NCBI GenBank assembly: GCA_035541755.1 | Contig: DATKMQ010000044.1 | Location: forward strand, 1 to 33,399 | Length of the DNA stretch: 33,399 bases | Reading direction: 5' to 3' | Source of the DNA: Syntrophorhabdaceae bacterium | GTDB taxonomy: Bacteria; Desulfobacterota; Syntrophorhabdia; Syntrophorhabdales; Syntrophorhabdaceae | Part shown: positions 1 through 5,846 of the stretch, piece after piece | How positions within the stretch are numbered: position 1 is the stretch's first letter | How the letters are laid out: every line of letters begins with the position of its first letter | The notes under the pieces: generated by a model | Database searches by the model: none | What the model was told of the DNA's origin: nothing | The model's input: only the letters and a program-made list of their open reading frames with translations | Program-made: the position numbers and the translations under genes

Positions 1-89
1 CAAAAAACGGCTTGTCATCCCTCCCTAGGCAGGTGTAGTATTGTAAAAAGGGTTGAGATTATCGATCGCTCGGCAAAGGAGGCTCCATT

Positions 90-674
90 ATGGATGACAA
101 ACTGACACAACAGATCCGAAGTAATATGGAGTCGATGAAAACGGCCGATCTATTGAAAATCTGGGAATCGAATAACAAAGATGAGTACTCCGAAGAGGCA
201 TTCCATGTTGTGAAAGAAATCCTTGAGGAACGCGGTGAACGTTTGCCAGATCAAAAAGTGCCTGAAGACAAAGATAAACGTTACGCCAAAAAGAAAACAC
301 AGCAAGATCCAGTTAAACTTGCTCAAGGTGCGATTCTTTGGATAGGAATGGGCTGTCTGTTTTGGTTTCTTCTACATTTGATAAACTTTATTCCAGGTTT
401 CGACAAGTATACGTGGCTGGATCTGTTCCTCGGCTGTACCTTCATTGTGTTATGGGAACGGGCGAGAAAGCGCAGTAGGGCTGCTTTCGTCATTGCAATC
501 GTTCTGACGGGCATTATTAACATCTATAATATTGTCAATTTGCTGCAAATTCTGTCCCATGGTGACATTCCGCTCGGGATCGGTGGGTTTATACTGACAA
601 TCTTTTTATTCATCTGGATGATAAAAGGGCTGCGTGCTATGAAGACAGTAGCCCCTTCGCAAAACAACGGCTAA
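90..674 (+). CDS. Membrane protein with N-terminal helical motif shared with the 1323 gene
   Basis: 194 residues. The ATG follows a strong AAAGGAGG at 75-82. Residues 1-55 form a soluble charged segment with the pattern IRxNMExxxTxDLLxIW, then SxEAFxxV, then ERGExxPxQ. The HEAT protein starting at 1323 carries nearly the same pattern. A lysine-rich linker follows, and from about residue 78 there are four hydrophobic stretches, including segments beginning GAILWIG, LFLGCTF, FVIAIVL and FILTIFL, so the C-terminal half is an inner-membrane domain. Similar short motifs, in which an LL-[IV] helix is followed by EYxxEAxxxxxxxLxxRG, occur at the front of many uncharacterised bacterial membrane proteins. 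I know no function for it. It is probably co-transcribed with the secreted protein 57 bases downstream. The gene call is secure, the role unknown. Confidence 0.8.
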   Translation: MDDKLTQQIRSNMESMKTADLLKIWESNNKDEYSEEAFHVVKEILEERGERLPDQKVPEDKDKRYAKKKTQQDPVKLAQGAILWIGMGCLFWFLLHLINFIPGFDKYTWLDLFLGCTFIVLWERARKRSRAAFVIAIVLTGIINIYNIVNLLQILSHGDIPLGIGGFILTIFLFIWMIKGLRAMKTVAPSQNNG

Positions 675-731
675 AGGTTGAGGACTGACTGGGCATTACG
701 AGTCGCGGACTACCATAAGGAGGATACGCAA

Positions 732-1172
732 ATGAATTCGAAAAGCCGAACAGCGCTGTTGAGTGCGGTATTTTGTATCGCGATGAGTTGGATTGTTTGT
801 TATCCCGCAGCTTTTAGCGCCGATGAAAGTGCGCCGCCGACGATGAAGCGTCTCAAGAGCGAGATGGCTTCTGAACCCGCGACTATCAGACTATCACAGG
901 ATGGCAAGAAGGGAATCCTGGTAGAGGTGATAAAAGGTAAGGTGACGGTAACTTCCGAGGTAAAAGTACTGAAGGGTAACTGGACAATAAAGGATCCGGG
1001 GATGCAGTTTGACAAAGGATCTGTATTCCGCGCTGAAAACACTGATGCCATCCAGCTCGATCCCTCAATGAACATAATCGTCTCGAGGGGTAAAATTCGT
1101 ATCAGGGGAACCATGTATGATCAAGGAACGAACCTGATCGTAAGCCAGGACGGTAAATTGGTAAAGAAATAG
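732..1172 (+). CDS. Small secreted protein of unknown function
   Basis: 146 residues from the ATG at 732. This start is preferred over an upstream in-frame start at 678 because AAGGAGGA lies at 718-725 and a clean signal peptide begins here: MNSKSR, a hydrophobic core through ALLSAVFCIAMSW, and a likely cleavage after AFSA near residue 30. The mature part is basic and beta-rich, alternating short strands and turns (KGKVTVTSEVKV, GKIRIRG, GTNLIVSQDGKLVKK), with no cysteines and no motif that I recognise. It is probably periplasmic or exported. It lies between the two genes with the shared N-terminal motif, which suggests one operon. The family is not recognised. Confidence 0.7.
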   Translation: MNSKSRTALLSAVFCIAMSWIVCYPAAFSADESAPPTMKRLKSEMASEPATIRLSQDGKKGILVEVIKGKVTVTSEVKVLKGNWTIKDPGMQFDKGSVFRAENTDAIQLDPSMNIIVSRGKIRIRGTMYDQGTNLIVSQDGKLVKK

Positions 1173-1322
1173 TTGATGTCACCAAAGATCGATTTGCTGG
1201 TAAAGGCTATCCGGCATCTATAATAGAAAAGAAATGATGGATGTCAGGAATGAGGAGGAAAAAGGGCTGACAGATGGTCTTCCGGTTCGTACGGTTTCTT
1301 GGGAATACAAGGAGAACCCAGA

Positions 1323-2153
1323 ATGAATAATCTCGAGTATATTCGGAAGAATATGGAAACAAAGACCACAGAGGATCTGCTGAGGATATGGACGGAAAAT
1401 GATACAGACCAGTGGTCGCCAGAGGCCTTTGAGGCGGTACATCAATTGCTTAAAGAGAGGGGCGAGATAATGCCGTCGCAGAAAGACCTGTTCGATCGGA
1501 AGATGGGGGACCTGAAAAACGGAAATATTAAAGTGCGAAATGCAGGAGCTGTGGCATTGGGCGATATCGGAGATCCGCGGGCGATTGATTCATTAATTGC
1601 CGCAATGAGCGACAAATCAGGATACGTGCGCTTGGCCGCCGCCGAGGCATTGGGAAAGATAGGGGAGCGGCGAGCGGTTGATTCTCTGATTGAGGCTGCG
1701 AGAGATGAAAATGACCTGGTCCGCAAGAATGCCGTTATAGCATTGGGAAAGATTGGAGATGATCGCGCATTTGATGCATTGGCCGGCTGTCTTGCAGACG
1801 GAATGATGCCTATAAGTGAGGCTGCTGAGGATGCCATGAAGATGAACGGTTGGTTTGATCAGGCTCGCTCGGCTGCTAAGAATGCCGTTGCCAACTATAA
1901 CTACAGAAAACTGATAATGATGGGTGAGTCAGAAGGGGTGCTAATCTTGGCAATAAAGAAGTACGCCTCCGGATTCCACAAGAGGATGGCATTTGAGTAC
2001 TTGAACTGCGGTAACGACAGGCTGAAGTGGGCGGCCGAACTTTGGGCGGCCAGAACAGGTCACAGGACGTTTAAGTTAAAACCAAGCCCCGGACGCAGAA
2101 CAGATGATGGCCCACTCGTTATTTGGGGATCTCATCGAGGAAAAGGAGTTTAG
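1323..2153 (+). CDS. HEAT-repeat protein with N-terminal motif shared with the 90 gene
   Basis: 276 residues. I chose the ATG at 1323 because AAGGAGA lies just upstream and the resulting N-terminus (MNNLEYIRKNMETKTTEDLL) aligns with that of the protein starting at 90. Residues 1-50 carry the shared helical motif ending ERGEIMPSQ. From about residue 60 to 165 there are three PBS-lyase-type HEAT_2 repeats, recognisable by VRxxAxxALGxIGDxRAxDxL in successive copies (VRNAGAVALGDIGDPRAID, VRLAAAEALGKIGERRAVD, VRKNAVIALGKIGDDRAFD). The C-terminal 100 residues are helical and unclassified, ending in a basic tail. HEAT repeats usually mediate protein-protein contacts. No signal peptide or membrane segment is seen. 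The gene converges on the minus-strand arm of the integrated element. Confidence 0.85.
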   Translation: MNNLEYIRKNMETKTTEDLLRIWTENDTDQWSPEAFEAVHQLLKERGEIMPSQKDLFDRKMGDLKNGNIKVRNAGAVALGDIGDPRAIDSLIAAMSDKSGYVRLAAAEALGKIGERRAVDSLIEAARDENDLVRKNAVIALGKIGDDRAFDALAGCLADGMMPISEAAEDAMKMNGWFDQARSAAKNAVANYNYRKLIMMGESEGVLILAIKKYASGFHKRMAFEYLNCGNDRLKWAAELWAARTGHRTFKLKPSPGRRTDDGPLVIWGSHRGKGV

Positions 2154-2304
2154 AGAAAGAAGAACAGAGAGAGTAACCGCTCGCGTCCAGGTGTCCAGTC
2201 CAGAAAAAACCAGGCTTGACGGTCGGAACAAGAATCCTCAATTCTTCAGCGGAGGCTCGATGCTTTACTCCTGTATCCAATCCCATCCACTGCTCTTCGG
2301 TCAC
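2119..2304 (-). CDS. Possible small protein at the left end of the integrated element
   Basis: 61 residues from a GTG that overlaps the stop of the preceding minus-strand gene (GTGA). The first 40 residues (MTEEQWMGLDTGVKHR, then SAEELRILVPTVKPGFF) look protein-like and helical. The last 20 are rich in serine and leucine and look like run-on translation. The reading frame overlaps the 3' end of the HEAT gene on the other strand by 35 bases. One possibility is a phage-type gene whose 3' end was lost at the element boundary. It could also be a chance frame. No family is recognised. Confidence 0.3.
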   Translation of the reverse strand: MTEEQWMGLDTGVKHRASAEELRILVPTVKPGFFWTGHLDASGYSLCSSFSKLLFLDEIPK

Positions 2305-2471
2305 TCCCTCCTGATGCCGGCATTGATGCTCATCAGATCAACTATCTTGTCGAGACGCTCAACAATGTGGTTGATCCTGAATGCCCACCGCATAATCACG
2401 ATGGAAATGACGAAAAAAAGAAGCGCGAAAAACATCGATACGAACGCACCACCGACTGCATATGCTCCCAT
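2301..2471 (-). CDS. Tiny single-pass membrane protein
   Basis: 56 residues, beginning at an ATG preceded on the minus strand by a GGGGGA Shine-Dalgarno sequence. The sequence starts MGAYAVGGAF, has a strongly hydrophobic helix at about residues 8-30 (VSMFFALLFFVISIVIMRW), then a charged amphipathic helix containing HIVERLDKIVDLM. This small-TM-plus-helix layout is common among phage and plasmid accessory proteins, including holin-like ones, but nothing identifies a specific family. It lies in the same minus-strand operon as the repressor, 34 bases downstream of the previous gene, and its stop overlaps the next candidate start. It is too short for most automatic callers. Confidence 0.55.
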   Translation of the reverse strand: MGAYAVGGAFVSMFFALLFFVISIVIMRWAFRINHIVERLDKIVDLMSINAGIRRE

Positions 2472-2505
2472 GGTATTCCCCCTGTGTGTAGTTTATTAAC
2501 TGCTT

Positions 2506-2724
2506 TTAGACGAAATCGAGCCAGTCGGCCCAATCCGCCATCATCATACCCGCCCAGGCAACAAACAATATGAGCTTCTTGGCTATTTCAGGTATTGCGG
2601 GGTACAGGTCGCGCACCTTCCGCGATATGGAGTCGATCATCACGACGCGGTTGCGCTGAAGCGCCTCAGTCGTCCTTTCGCGCCGTTCCTTACGCTCGCG
2701 GCTCCTCCCGCCGCCAGTAATCAC
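2506..2724 (-). CDS. Small protein with basic N-terminus and C-terminal hydrophobic helix
   Basis: 72 residues. The ATG overlaps the stop codon of the repressor gene (ATGA), so translation is likely coupled. The N-terminal 25 residues are very basic and arginine-rich (GGGRSRERKERRERTT). The middle is a charged helix, and the C-terminus holds a hydrophobic stretch with tryptophans (KKLILFVAWAGMMMADWADW). It could be a small membrane-anchored or lysogeny-expressed accessory protein. No family is recognised. The gene call rests on its open frame, the overlap with the repressor and the sensible membrane segment. Confidence 0.5.
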   Translation of the reverse strand: MITGGGRSRERKERRERTTEALQRNRVVMIDSISRKVRDLYPAIPEIAKKLILFVAWAGMMMADWADWLDFV

Positions 2725-3194
2725 TTTCCATGCCCGCCCGCTCGAAATTTCTTCTTCTCCCCCTTGGCTTTTGACGGATCGCCTCTGGCCTGAATAAGGC
2801 TTAAGAATCCCCCTAAACTTTTCCTGGCGAGAGTCTTCACGATCTCGTCGTCCGAGGCCAATATCTGAGCAAGTGCTTCGTAGGCCGCCTGATCATCTTG
2901 CGGCGCCAAATCACAGGCGCTGCTCGGCGTGATAGACTGCTCCTCAGTCGCGGCTGGCACGGAAACAAACATCTCCCCTTTTCCCGTTTCCAACCAACCA
3001 GTGTTGACCTGAGGGAAAACCCGACTAATCGCTTGCTTCATCTTTCTTGTCAGGGCGATTTGGCCGTTCTCTACACGGGAAATCGTACCCTGAGAGTACC
3101 CTATCTTAAGGGCAAAGCTCTTCTGATTCTCGCTTAGATTGCGGTATAGCTCTCTAAATCTGTTGGCTATAATCAGTTGTGTATTCTTTTGCAT
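2721..3194 (-). CDS. HTH-type phage-like repressor without a protease domain
   Basis: 157 residues. An N-terminal helix-turn-helix of the XRE/CI type spans about residues 10-60: FRELYRNLSENQKSFALKIG, then SQGTISRVENGQIALTRKM. It is followed by the NTGWLETGKGEMF motif typical of phage repressors, in which a tryptophan-containing segment follows the HTH. The remaining 80 residues are low in motifs, and the Ser/Lys autoprotease domain of LexA/CI proteins is absent, so control by RecA-stimulated cleavage is not expected. The C-terminal tail is basic. It is transcribed leftward from a promoter that faces the plus-strand arm, the classic divergent lysogeny switch. It probably represses the 3646 gene and its own promoter. 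Confidence 0.85.
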   Translation of the reverse strand: MQKNTQLIIANRFRELYRNLSENQKSFALKIGYSQGTISRVENGQIALTRKMKQAISRVFPQVNTGWLETGKGEMFVSVPAATEEQSITPSSACDLAPQDDQAAYEALAQILASDDEIVKTLARKSLGGFLSLIQARGDPSKAKGEKKKFRAGGHGK

Positions 3195-3203
3195 ATTTTC
3201 TTC

Positions 3204-3231
3204 TTGACAGAATTATGCATTTGCATATATC
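3204..3231 (+). promoter_or_regulatory. Candidate rightward promoter of the element
   Basis: TTGACA (3204-3209) is followed after 16 bases by TATATC (3226-3231). It is back to back with the leftward promoter and shares the palindrome between its boxes. If it drives the plus-strand arm, its transcript first runs antisense through the 3260-3454 gene before reaching 3646. A nearer promoter could exist. Confidence 0.45.
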
Positions 3232-3241
3232 CTGTTTCCAA
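3212..3241 (-). promoter_or_regulatory. Candidate leftward promoter of the repressor operon
   Basis: On the minus strand, TTGGAA (3236-3241) is separated by 18 bases from CATAAT (3212-3217). Transcription would start about 10 bases before the repressor ATG at 3194, giving a very short leader. The -10 box overlaps the palindrome at 3214-3227, which fits autoregulation. Confidence 0.5.
3214..3227. promoter_or_regulatory. Palindromic operator candidate between divergent promoters
   Basis: TATGCA-TT-TGCATA is a perfect 6-base dyad lying inside both candidate promoters. A further TGCATA half-site (3190-3195) covers the repressor start codon. This is the expected place for repressor binding. The assignment is inference from position and symmetry. 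Confidence 0.5.
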
Positions 3242-3259
3242 TGACAGGGAATTTGGAAA

Positions 3260-3454
3260 CTAAATTGGAAAATCACGTCCCCTTCTCTTTGGCCCGGCCA
3301 TGACCGCCTTGCAAAAAGGACATTTCATGGCCCACAGCTTCTTTAAATTCTCCAGGCTCACACTCACTCTTGCCCGGCAGGCCCGGCAAGGGATCATCAC
3401 GCGGCCCTCGGTCCCGACGGCAAAACTTCTGTTGGGCTTGGTCAAAGCTCTCAT
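3260..3454 (-). CDS. Small zinc-ribbon protein
   Basis: 64 residues from an ATG preceded on the minus strand by GGGGGAGC. The sequence holds two CxxC knuckles 23 residues apart (IPCRAC and MKCPFC) flanked by basic residues, a compact zinc ribbon reminiscent in layout of small phage zinc-finger proteins such as the Mu Com type, though I cannot assign it to that family. The C-terminus is basic (GPKRRGRDFPI). It lies directly upstream of the repressor in the same direction, within the region that would otherwise be an untranslated leader for the plus-strand arm. A competing minus-strand frame (3273-3512) and a plus-strand frame (3300-3659) look less protein-like. Confidence 0.5.
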   Translation of the reverse strand: MRALTKPNRSFAVGTEGRVMIPCRACRARVSVSLENLKKLWAMKCPFCKAVMAGPKRRGRDFPI

Positions 3455-3596
3455 GCTCCCCCAGAATAAAGTGGCCCCCGCCCTCAAACATGGCAGTTTC
3501 ACACTCTCGCAAGGTAATTCTGTCACGCGGGCGGGGGCATTGTCAATTATTTTCGAGTCTTTGGCAGCCACAAAAAAATTTAACCAAAATCGAGAC

Positions 3597-3633
3597 CTGA
3601 AACGCACTGAAACATTCTTTCAACCTGTTTCAG
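3597..3633. repeat. CTGAAAC direct and inverted repeats before the CII-like gene
   Basis: CTGAAAC occurs at 3597-3603 and 3607-3613 (10-base period), with the inverted copy GTTTCAG at 3627-3633. The centre also reads TGAAA-N5-TTTCA. The cluster ends 12 bases before the start codon at 3646, so it is a likely operator for a regulator of the plus-strand arm. Confidence 0.45.
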
Positions 3634-3645
3634 CCGGGGGGATGA

Positions 3646-4035
3646 ATGGGCGCCAATAACAGGTTGAGCCAGGGCCGCCTGTTCTTTGAGGATGAGTACG
3701 ATGTGCTCACCTACACCATAGCCACATCCGGCAAACCGCCGAAGTTGATCGCGAGCAGGATATATCCCGGCGTTGAGGAAAGGACGGCCACGGCTCGCCT
3801 AAGCCGCCTGCTGTCTCCGGACTCCACGGACGTGCCCCTCAAATGGGAAAAGATCAAGGCGATCCTCGATGAAACAACCCCGGAGCACTGGATGAGGTAC
3901 ATGGCGCAGATATTCGGTTATAAATCACCGGAGAAAGACAGCGGGCTCACGCCGGAAGAAGAGAACCGGCAGATCAAGGAAACCTTGCGCAAGCTCAAAC
4001 TCCACCATATTCCCGATCTAAGGAGATTCACGTGA
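3646..4035 (+). CDS. CII-like phage regulatory protein
   Basis: 129 residues, with the ATG preceded by GGGGGG at 3635-3640. The first 80 residues (EDEYDVLTYTIATSG, then KLIASRIYPGVEERTATARLSRLLSP) look like a helix-turn-helix in which a helix is followed by an xIAxxI-P segment and a threonine-rich helix. This resembles the phage regulatory protein CII/CP76 type that often opens the lytic operon of P2-like and related prophages. The C-terminal third is charged and helical. It is the first gene of the rightward arm and faces the repressor, which supports a regulatory role. The family assignment is moderate and the DNA-binding call is inference. Confidence 0.6.
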   Translation: MGANNRLSQGRLFFEDEYDVLTYTIATSGKPPKLIASRIYPGVEERTATARLSRLLSPDSTDVPLKWEKIKAILDETTPEHWMRYMAQIFGYKSPEKDSGLTPEEENRQIKETLRKLKLHHIPDLRRFT

Positions 4036-4067
4036 TCCGCAAGAATTCTAAACGAAAGGAGGATTGT

Positions 4068-4289
4068 ATGAGCGCAGCACTACCGATATGGGGCGTCGGC
4101 TCCGAAAAACAGTTTATAAACGGTATTGGTAACTTCTCCAACCAGGGCAAGATCGCGGGTAGGAAAGCGTGCTTGCGGGGATACATAAAAGCCCTCGAAA
4201 CGTTACCCTCTTGCAAGCTCGGTTTTTCGAGGAATCAAATAGCCGATTTATTAGGTTACGCACGTGAGGCCTTATCACTATGCGCTTGA
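4068..4289 (+). CDS. Small phage-type protein of unknown function
   Basis: 73 residues. I chose the ATG at 4068 because AAAGGAGGA lies directly before it. A GTG at 4032, overlapping the previous stop, is the alternative. The segment GKIAGRKACLRGYIKALE followed by NQIADLLGYAREAL looks like two helices and recurs in small phage proteins, but I can attach no function. Its stop overlaps the start of the next gene, at the beginning of a run of overlapping small genes. Confidence 0.6.
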   Translation: MSAALPIWGVGSEKQFINGIGNFSNQGKIAGRKACLRGYIKALETLPSCKLGFSRNQIADLLGYAREALSLCA

Positions 4290-4498
4290 AAGTCAGCGGT
4301 AGTGAAGCGGTACTCGTCTTTAGCGGTCTCGTCGGCGCCGCTTTCAACGCCGCAGGCTCGCCCTGGGGATTTGCAATCTGGCTTCCGGGAAATATCGGCC
4401 TCGTCTGGCTCAACCACAAGCGCGGCCTCTACTGGCAGGCGATGCTCTTTGCCGCCTATTCTCTCACGTCCCTCTGGGGACTCTGGAGGTCGCTATGA
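4280..4498 (+). CDS. Small polytopic membrane protein
   Basis: 72 residues, starting inside the end of the previous gene. It has three short hydrophobic stretches (EAVLVFSGLVGAAFNAAG, then FAIWLPGNIGLVWLNH, then WQAMLFAAYSLTSLWGLW). The pattern WxPxNxGLxWxNHxRGLxWQAxLF is familiar from small phage membrane proteins that resemble fragments of nicotinamide-riboside-transporter-like proteins. A role in transport is not supported at this length. It overlaps the preceding and following genes (ATGA at 4495), indicating coupled translation. Confidence 0.6.
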   Translation: MRLKVSGSEAVLVFSGLVGAAFNAAGSPWGFAIWLPGNIGLVWLNHKRGLYWQAMLFAAYSLTSLWGLWRSL

Positions 4499-4794
4499 AA
4501 GCCAAACTGTTAAAGAAAGGATTGCTGGCCGCCGCGCTCCTCTGCGCCTTCCTCGCCGGAAGGCAGTCGATGGGCGATAGCGACATGTTCCAGAAGGGCT
4601 ACGACACGGCCATGGATCACGTGCGTTCGACGATCAATACCAGGATGCCCGAACTCAGACCCTTTTACATACACGACCTTGGCATCCGCTTCACCCCGCA
4701 CGGCGGCAACATCGTCTCAGTCAGGTTCTATGGTTCGGTTCACCCATCTGACGATTTGGCTGACCGCAAGCTCGCGGAGGCCTCATGCAAGTGA
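4495..4794 (+). CDS. Small membrane-anchored protein
   Basis: 99 residues, with the ATG overlapping the previous stop and GAGGT just upstream. A basic start (MKAKLLKKG) and one hydrophobic helix (LLAAALLCAFLAG) anchor it in the membrane or act as a signal. The rest is soluble and ends in a short beta-like region (FTPHGGNIVSVRFYGSV) and an acidic and basic tail. The size and anchor recall phage lysis accessory proteins, but no holin, endolysin or spanin motif can be read. The function is unknown. Confidence 0.55.
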   Translation: MKAKLLKKGLLAAALLCAFLAGRQSMGDSDMFQKGYDTAMDHVRSTINTRMPELRPFYIHDLGIRFTPHGGNIVSVRFYGSVHPSDDLADRKLAEASCK

Positions 4795-4835
4795 CCTTCG
4801 GTGATACTCATCAAAAGATAGCGGGGGATTCGTGA
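4785..4835 (+). CDS. Possible 16-residue coupling peptide
   Basis: An ATG at 4785 with GGAGG at 4776-4780 opens a 16-codon frame (MQVTFGDTHQKIAGDS). It starts inside the end of the previous gene, and its TGA overlaps the GTG start of the next one. It would bridge the only gap in an otherwise overlapping chain. It may be translated only to deliver ribosomes to the next start, or be chance. Confidence 0.25.
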   Translation: MQVTFGDTHQKIAGDS

Positions 4836-5038
4836 CAAGGCCGCCTATAGAACTGACGCCCGAAAGTTTCGTAGCCGAAGAAACGCTTGCCGCCACAGAC
4901 GCCACTCCGTTCGTGCTCACTGCGCACGATGCGCGCGGCCAGAAGTTTGCCGTAAGGTTCCTGGTGCGCAACGCACGCGTGTCAGTACTGGCCAAGGCGC
5001 TCAAGTATTTGTTCACCCCGCAGAGGTTTCAATGGTAG
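4832..5038 (+). CDS. Small protein of unknown function
   Basis: 68 residues from GTG at 4832, with GGGGGA nearby. The sequence (TRPPIELTPESFVAEETLA, then DARGQKFAVRFLVRNARVSVLAKALKYLF) has a proline-rich start and a basic helix-strand end, with no membrane segment and no motif that I know. It is kept as a gene because it fits exactly between its overlapping neighbours and has the same codon character. Confidence 0.45.
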   Translation: MTRPPIELTPESFVAEETLAATDATPFVLTAHDARGQKFAVRFLVRNARVSVLAKALKYLFTPQRFQW

Positions 5039-5127
5039 CCGTCCTCGCCTTCATCGCCGGTTTCTACGCAGGCATCTTGTGTGTCTGCCTTTTGATTTCT
5101 TTACGTCACGGAGGGAGCGATGCTTAA
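5032..5127 (+). CDS. 31-residue single-helix membrane peptide, DUF3789-like
   Basis: The frame MVAVLAFIAGFYAGILCVCLL followed by ISLRHGGSDA is one transmembrane helix with the GFxxGxxxVCLL pattern of the very short DUF3789-type peptides that occur in phages and mobile elements. The start overlaps the previous gene by seven bases and the end overlaps the next start by eight. The family assignment is by pattern only. The short length makes it easy to miss. Confidence 0.45.
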   Translation: MVAVLAFIAGFYAGILCVCLLISLRHGGSDA

Positions 5128-5317
5128 AGCGTATCGGTTGAACGATTATGAGGCATGGGACGACGAAAGTTTACAAGAAGCCATAGCCATAGAAGAGAAG
5201 GTTGAGAACGCCCTGCGTGAGCGCGGCACGGCGGTGAGTGAGGTAGGTTGGAATTTGAAGGTTTTACGGGGCGGCGGGCATTTTCTTAGTATCCCAAAAA
5301 GGGACGCGCGAATATAG
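5120..5317 (+). CDS. Small charged helical protein
   Basis: 65 residues with a strong GGAGGGAG just before the ATG. It is acidic and helical in the first half (YEAWDDESLQEAIAIEEKVENALRE) and basic at the end (LSIPKRDARI). There is no recognised domain and no membrane segment. It overlaps the 31-residue peptide gene upstream. A 50-base gap with a weak hairpin follows. Confidence 0.5.
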   Translation: MLKAYRLNDYEAWDDESLQEAIAIEEKVENALRERGTAVSEVGWNLKVLRGGGHFLSIPKRDARI

Positions 5318-5367
5318 CCCAAATCCTGTCCGACAGGTGAAAATGCCCTGCCCCTCCGTATGTTTTG

Positions 5368-5664
5368 ATGCAACTTCGAAAGAAGAAGGATAGGAAGTAC
5401 CGAAAGTTCGAACCAGAGGAAGCCGGCTTCAAGATACCGGGATACACCTACGGCTCTTTTGGTGATATGTGGCTTCTGACAGGGAAAGGATGGGCAAGCA
5501 TACGTCACGTCAATCAATACTATCTGGTCAACACGAGGAACGCCATGAGTGAGAACAGCCACGAGGCCCATGTAGTGTACGGCGCGATCATGGCCGAGAT
5601 TGACCGCCGCGTCCGAAACGATGAATGGCAGGGCGTCACCCCCGCCCTCGGAGTCGCCGCATGA
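5368..5664 (+). CDS. Small protein of unknown function
   Basis: 98 residues from the ATG at 5368. A TTG three bases earlier is in frame, and neither start has a clear ribosome binding site. An upstream 16-codon frame (5343-5393, after AGGTGA) overlaps the start and could feed ribosomes to it. The N-terminus is very basic (MQLRKKKDRKYRKFEPEEAG). The middle (YTYGSFGDMWLLTGKGWAS) is aromatic and glycine-rich, followed by a helix. It overlaps the next gene by ATGA. The family is not recognised. Confidence 0.45.
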   Translation: MQLRKKKDRKYRKFEPEEAGFKIPGYTYGSFGDMWLLTGKGWASIRHVNQYYLVNTRNAMSENSHEAHVVYGAIMAEIDRRVRNDEWQGVTPALGVAA

Positions 5665-5846
5665 TCGACGAAGAGCAGGCCGCCCGCATGGAGCACAAAC
5701 TCGATCTCATCCTTCACGCTTTGGGCCTTGACGGCAAGAAATCGAGCCTCGACATAAAACAGCATGTGAAGGTGATCGCGATCCAGCTTAGAGAAAGACA
5801 ATTGACTAAACACGCCAAGAAGCATATAACAGAGGCATGTCCGTGA
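5661..5846 (+). CDS. Small helical protein preceding the integrase
   Basis: 61 residues from the ATG at 5661, which overlaps the previous stop. An upstream in-frame start at 5625 would put an unlikely arginine-rich stretch in front. The sequence is one or two amphipathic helices (MIDEEQAARMEHKLDLILHALGL, split by glycine) with a basic end. Its position immediately before and overlapping the integrase is where excisionases or recombination accessory proteins often sit, but no winged-helix motif of an excisionase is visible. Confidence 0.45.
   Translation: MIDEEQAARMEHKLDLILHALGLDGKKSSLDIKQHVKVIAIQLRERQLTKHAKKHITEACP

Noticed and set aside
1442-1837. 131-codon minus-strand frame rich in serine and alanine
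   Set aside because: It is the reverse reading of the HEAT repeats and repeats SPIFPNA-like units only because those repeats are periodic.
2154-2300. Left attachment site of the element, sought as a copy of the tRNA-Lys 3' end
   Set aside because: No stretch here or elsewhere to the left matches the T arm or acceptor end of the tRNA; GGAGGCTCGA near 2250 is too short and too divergent.
3300-3659. 119-codon plus-strand frame before the CII-like gene
   Set aside because: It has no ribosome binding site and low-complexity composition, and it overlaps the minus-strand zinc-ribbon frame, which has two CxxC knuckles and a good Shine-Dalgarno sequence.
5325-5337. CCTGT-CCG-ACAGG hairpin as a terminator between element genes
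   Set aside because: The stem has five base pairs and there is no U-tract; the genes after it appear to belong to the same transcript.
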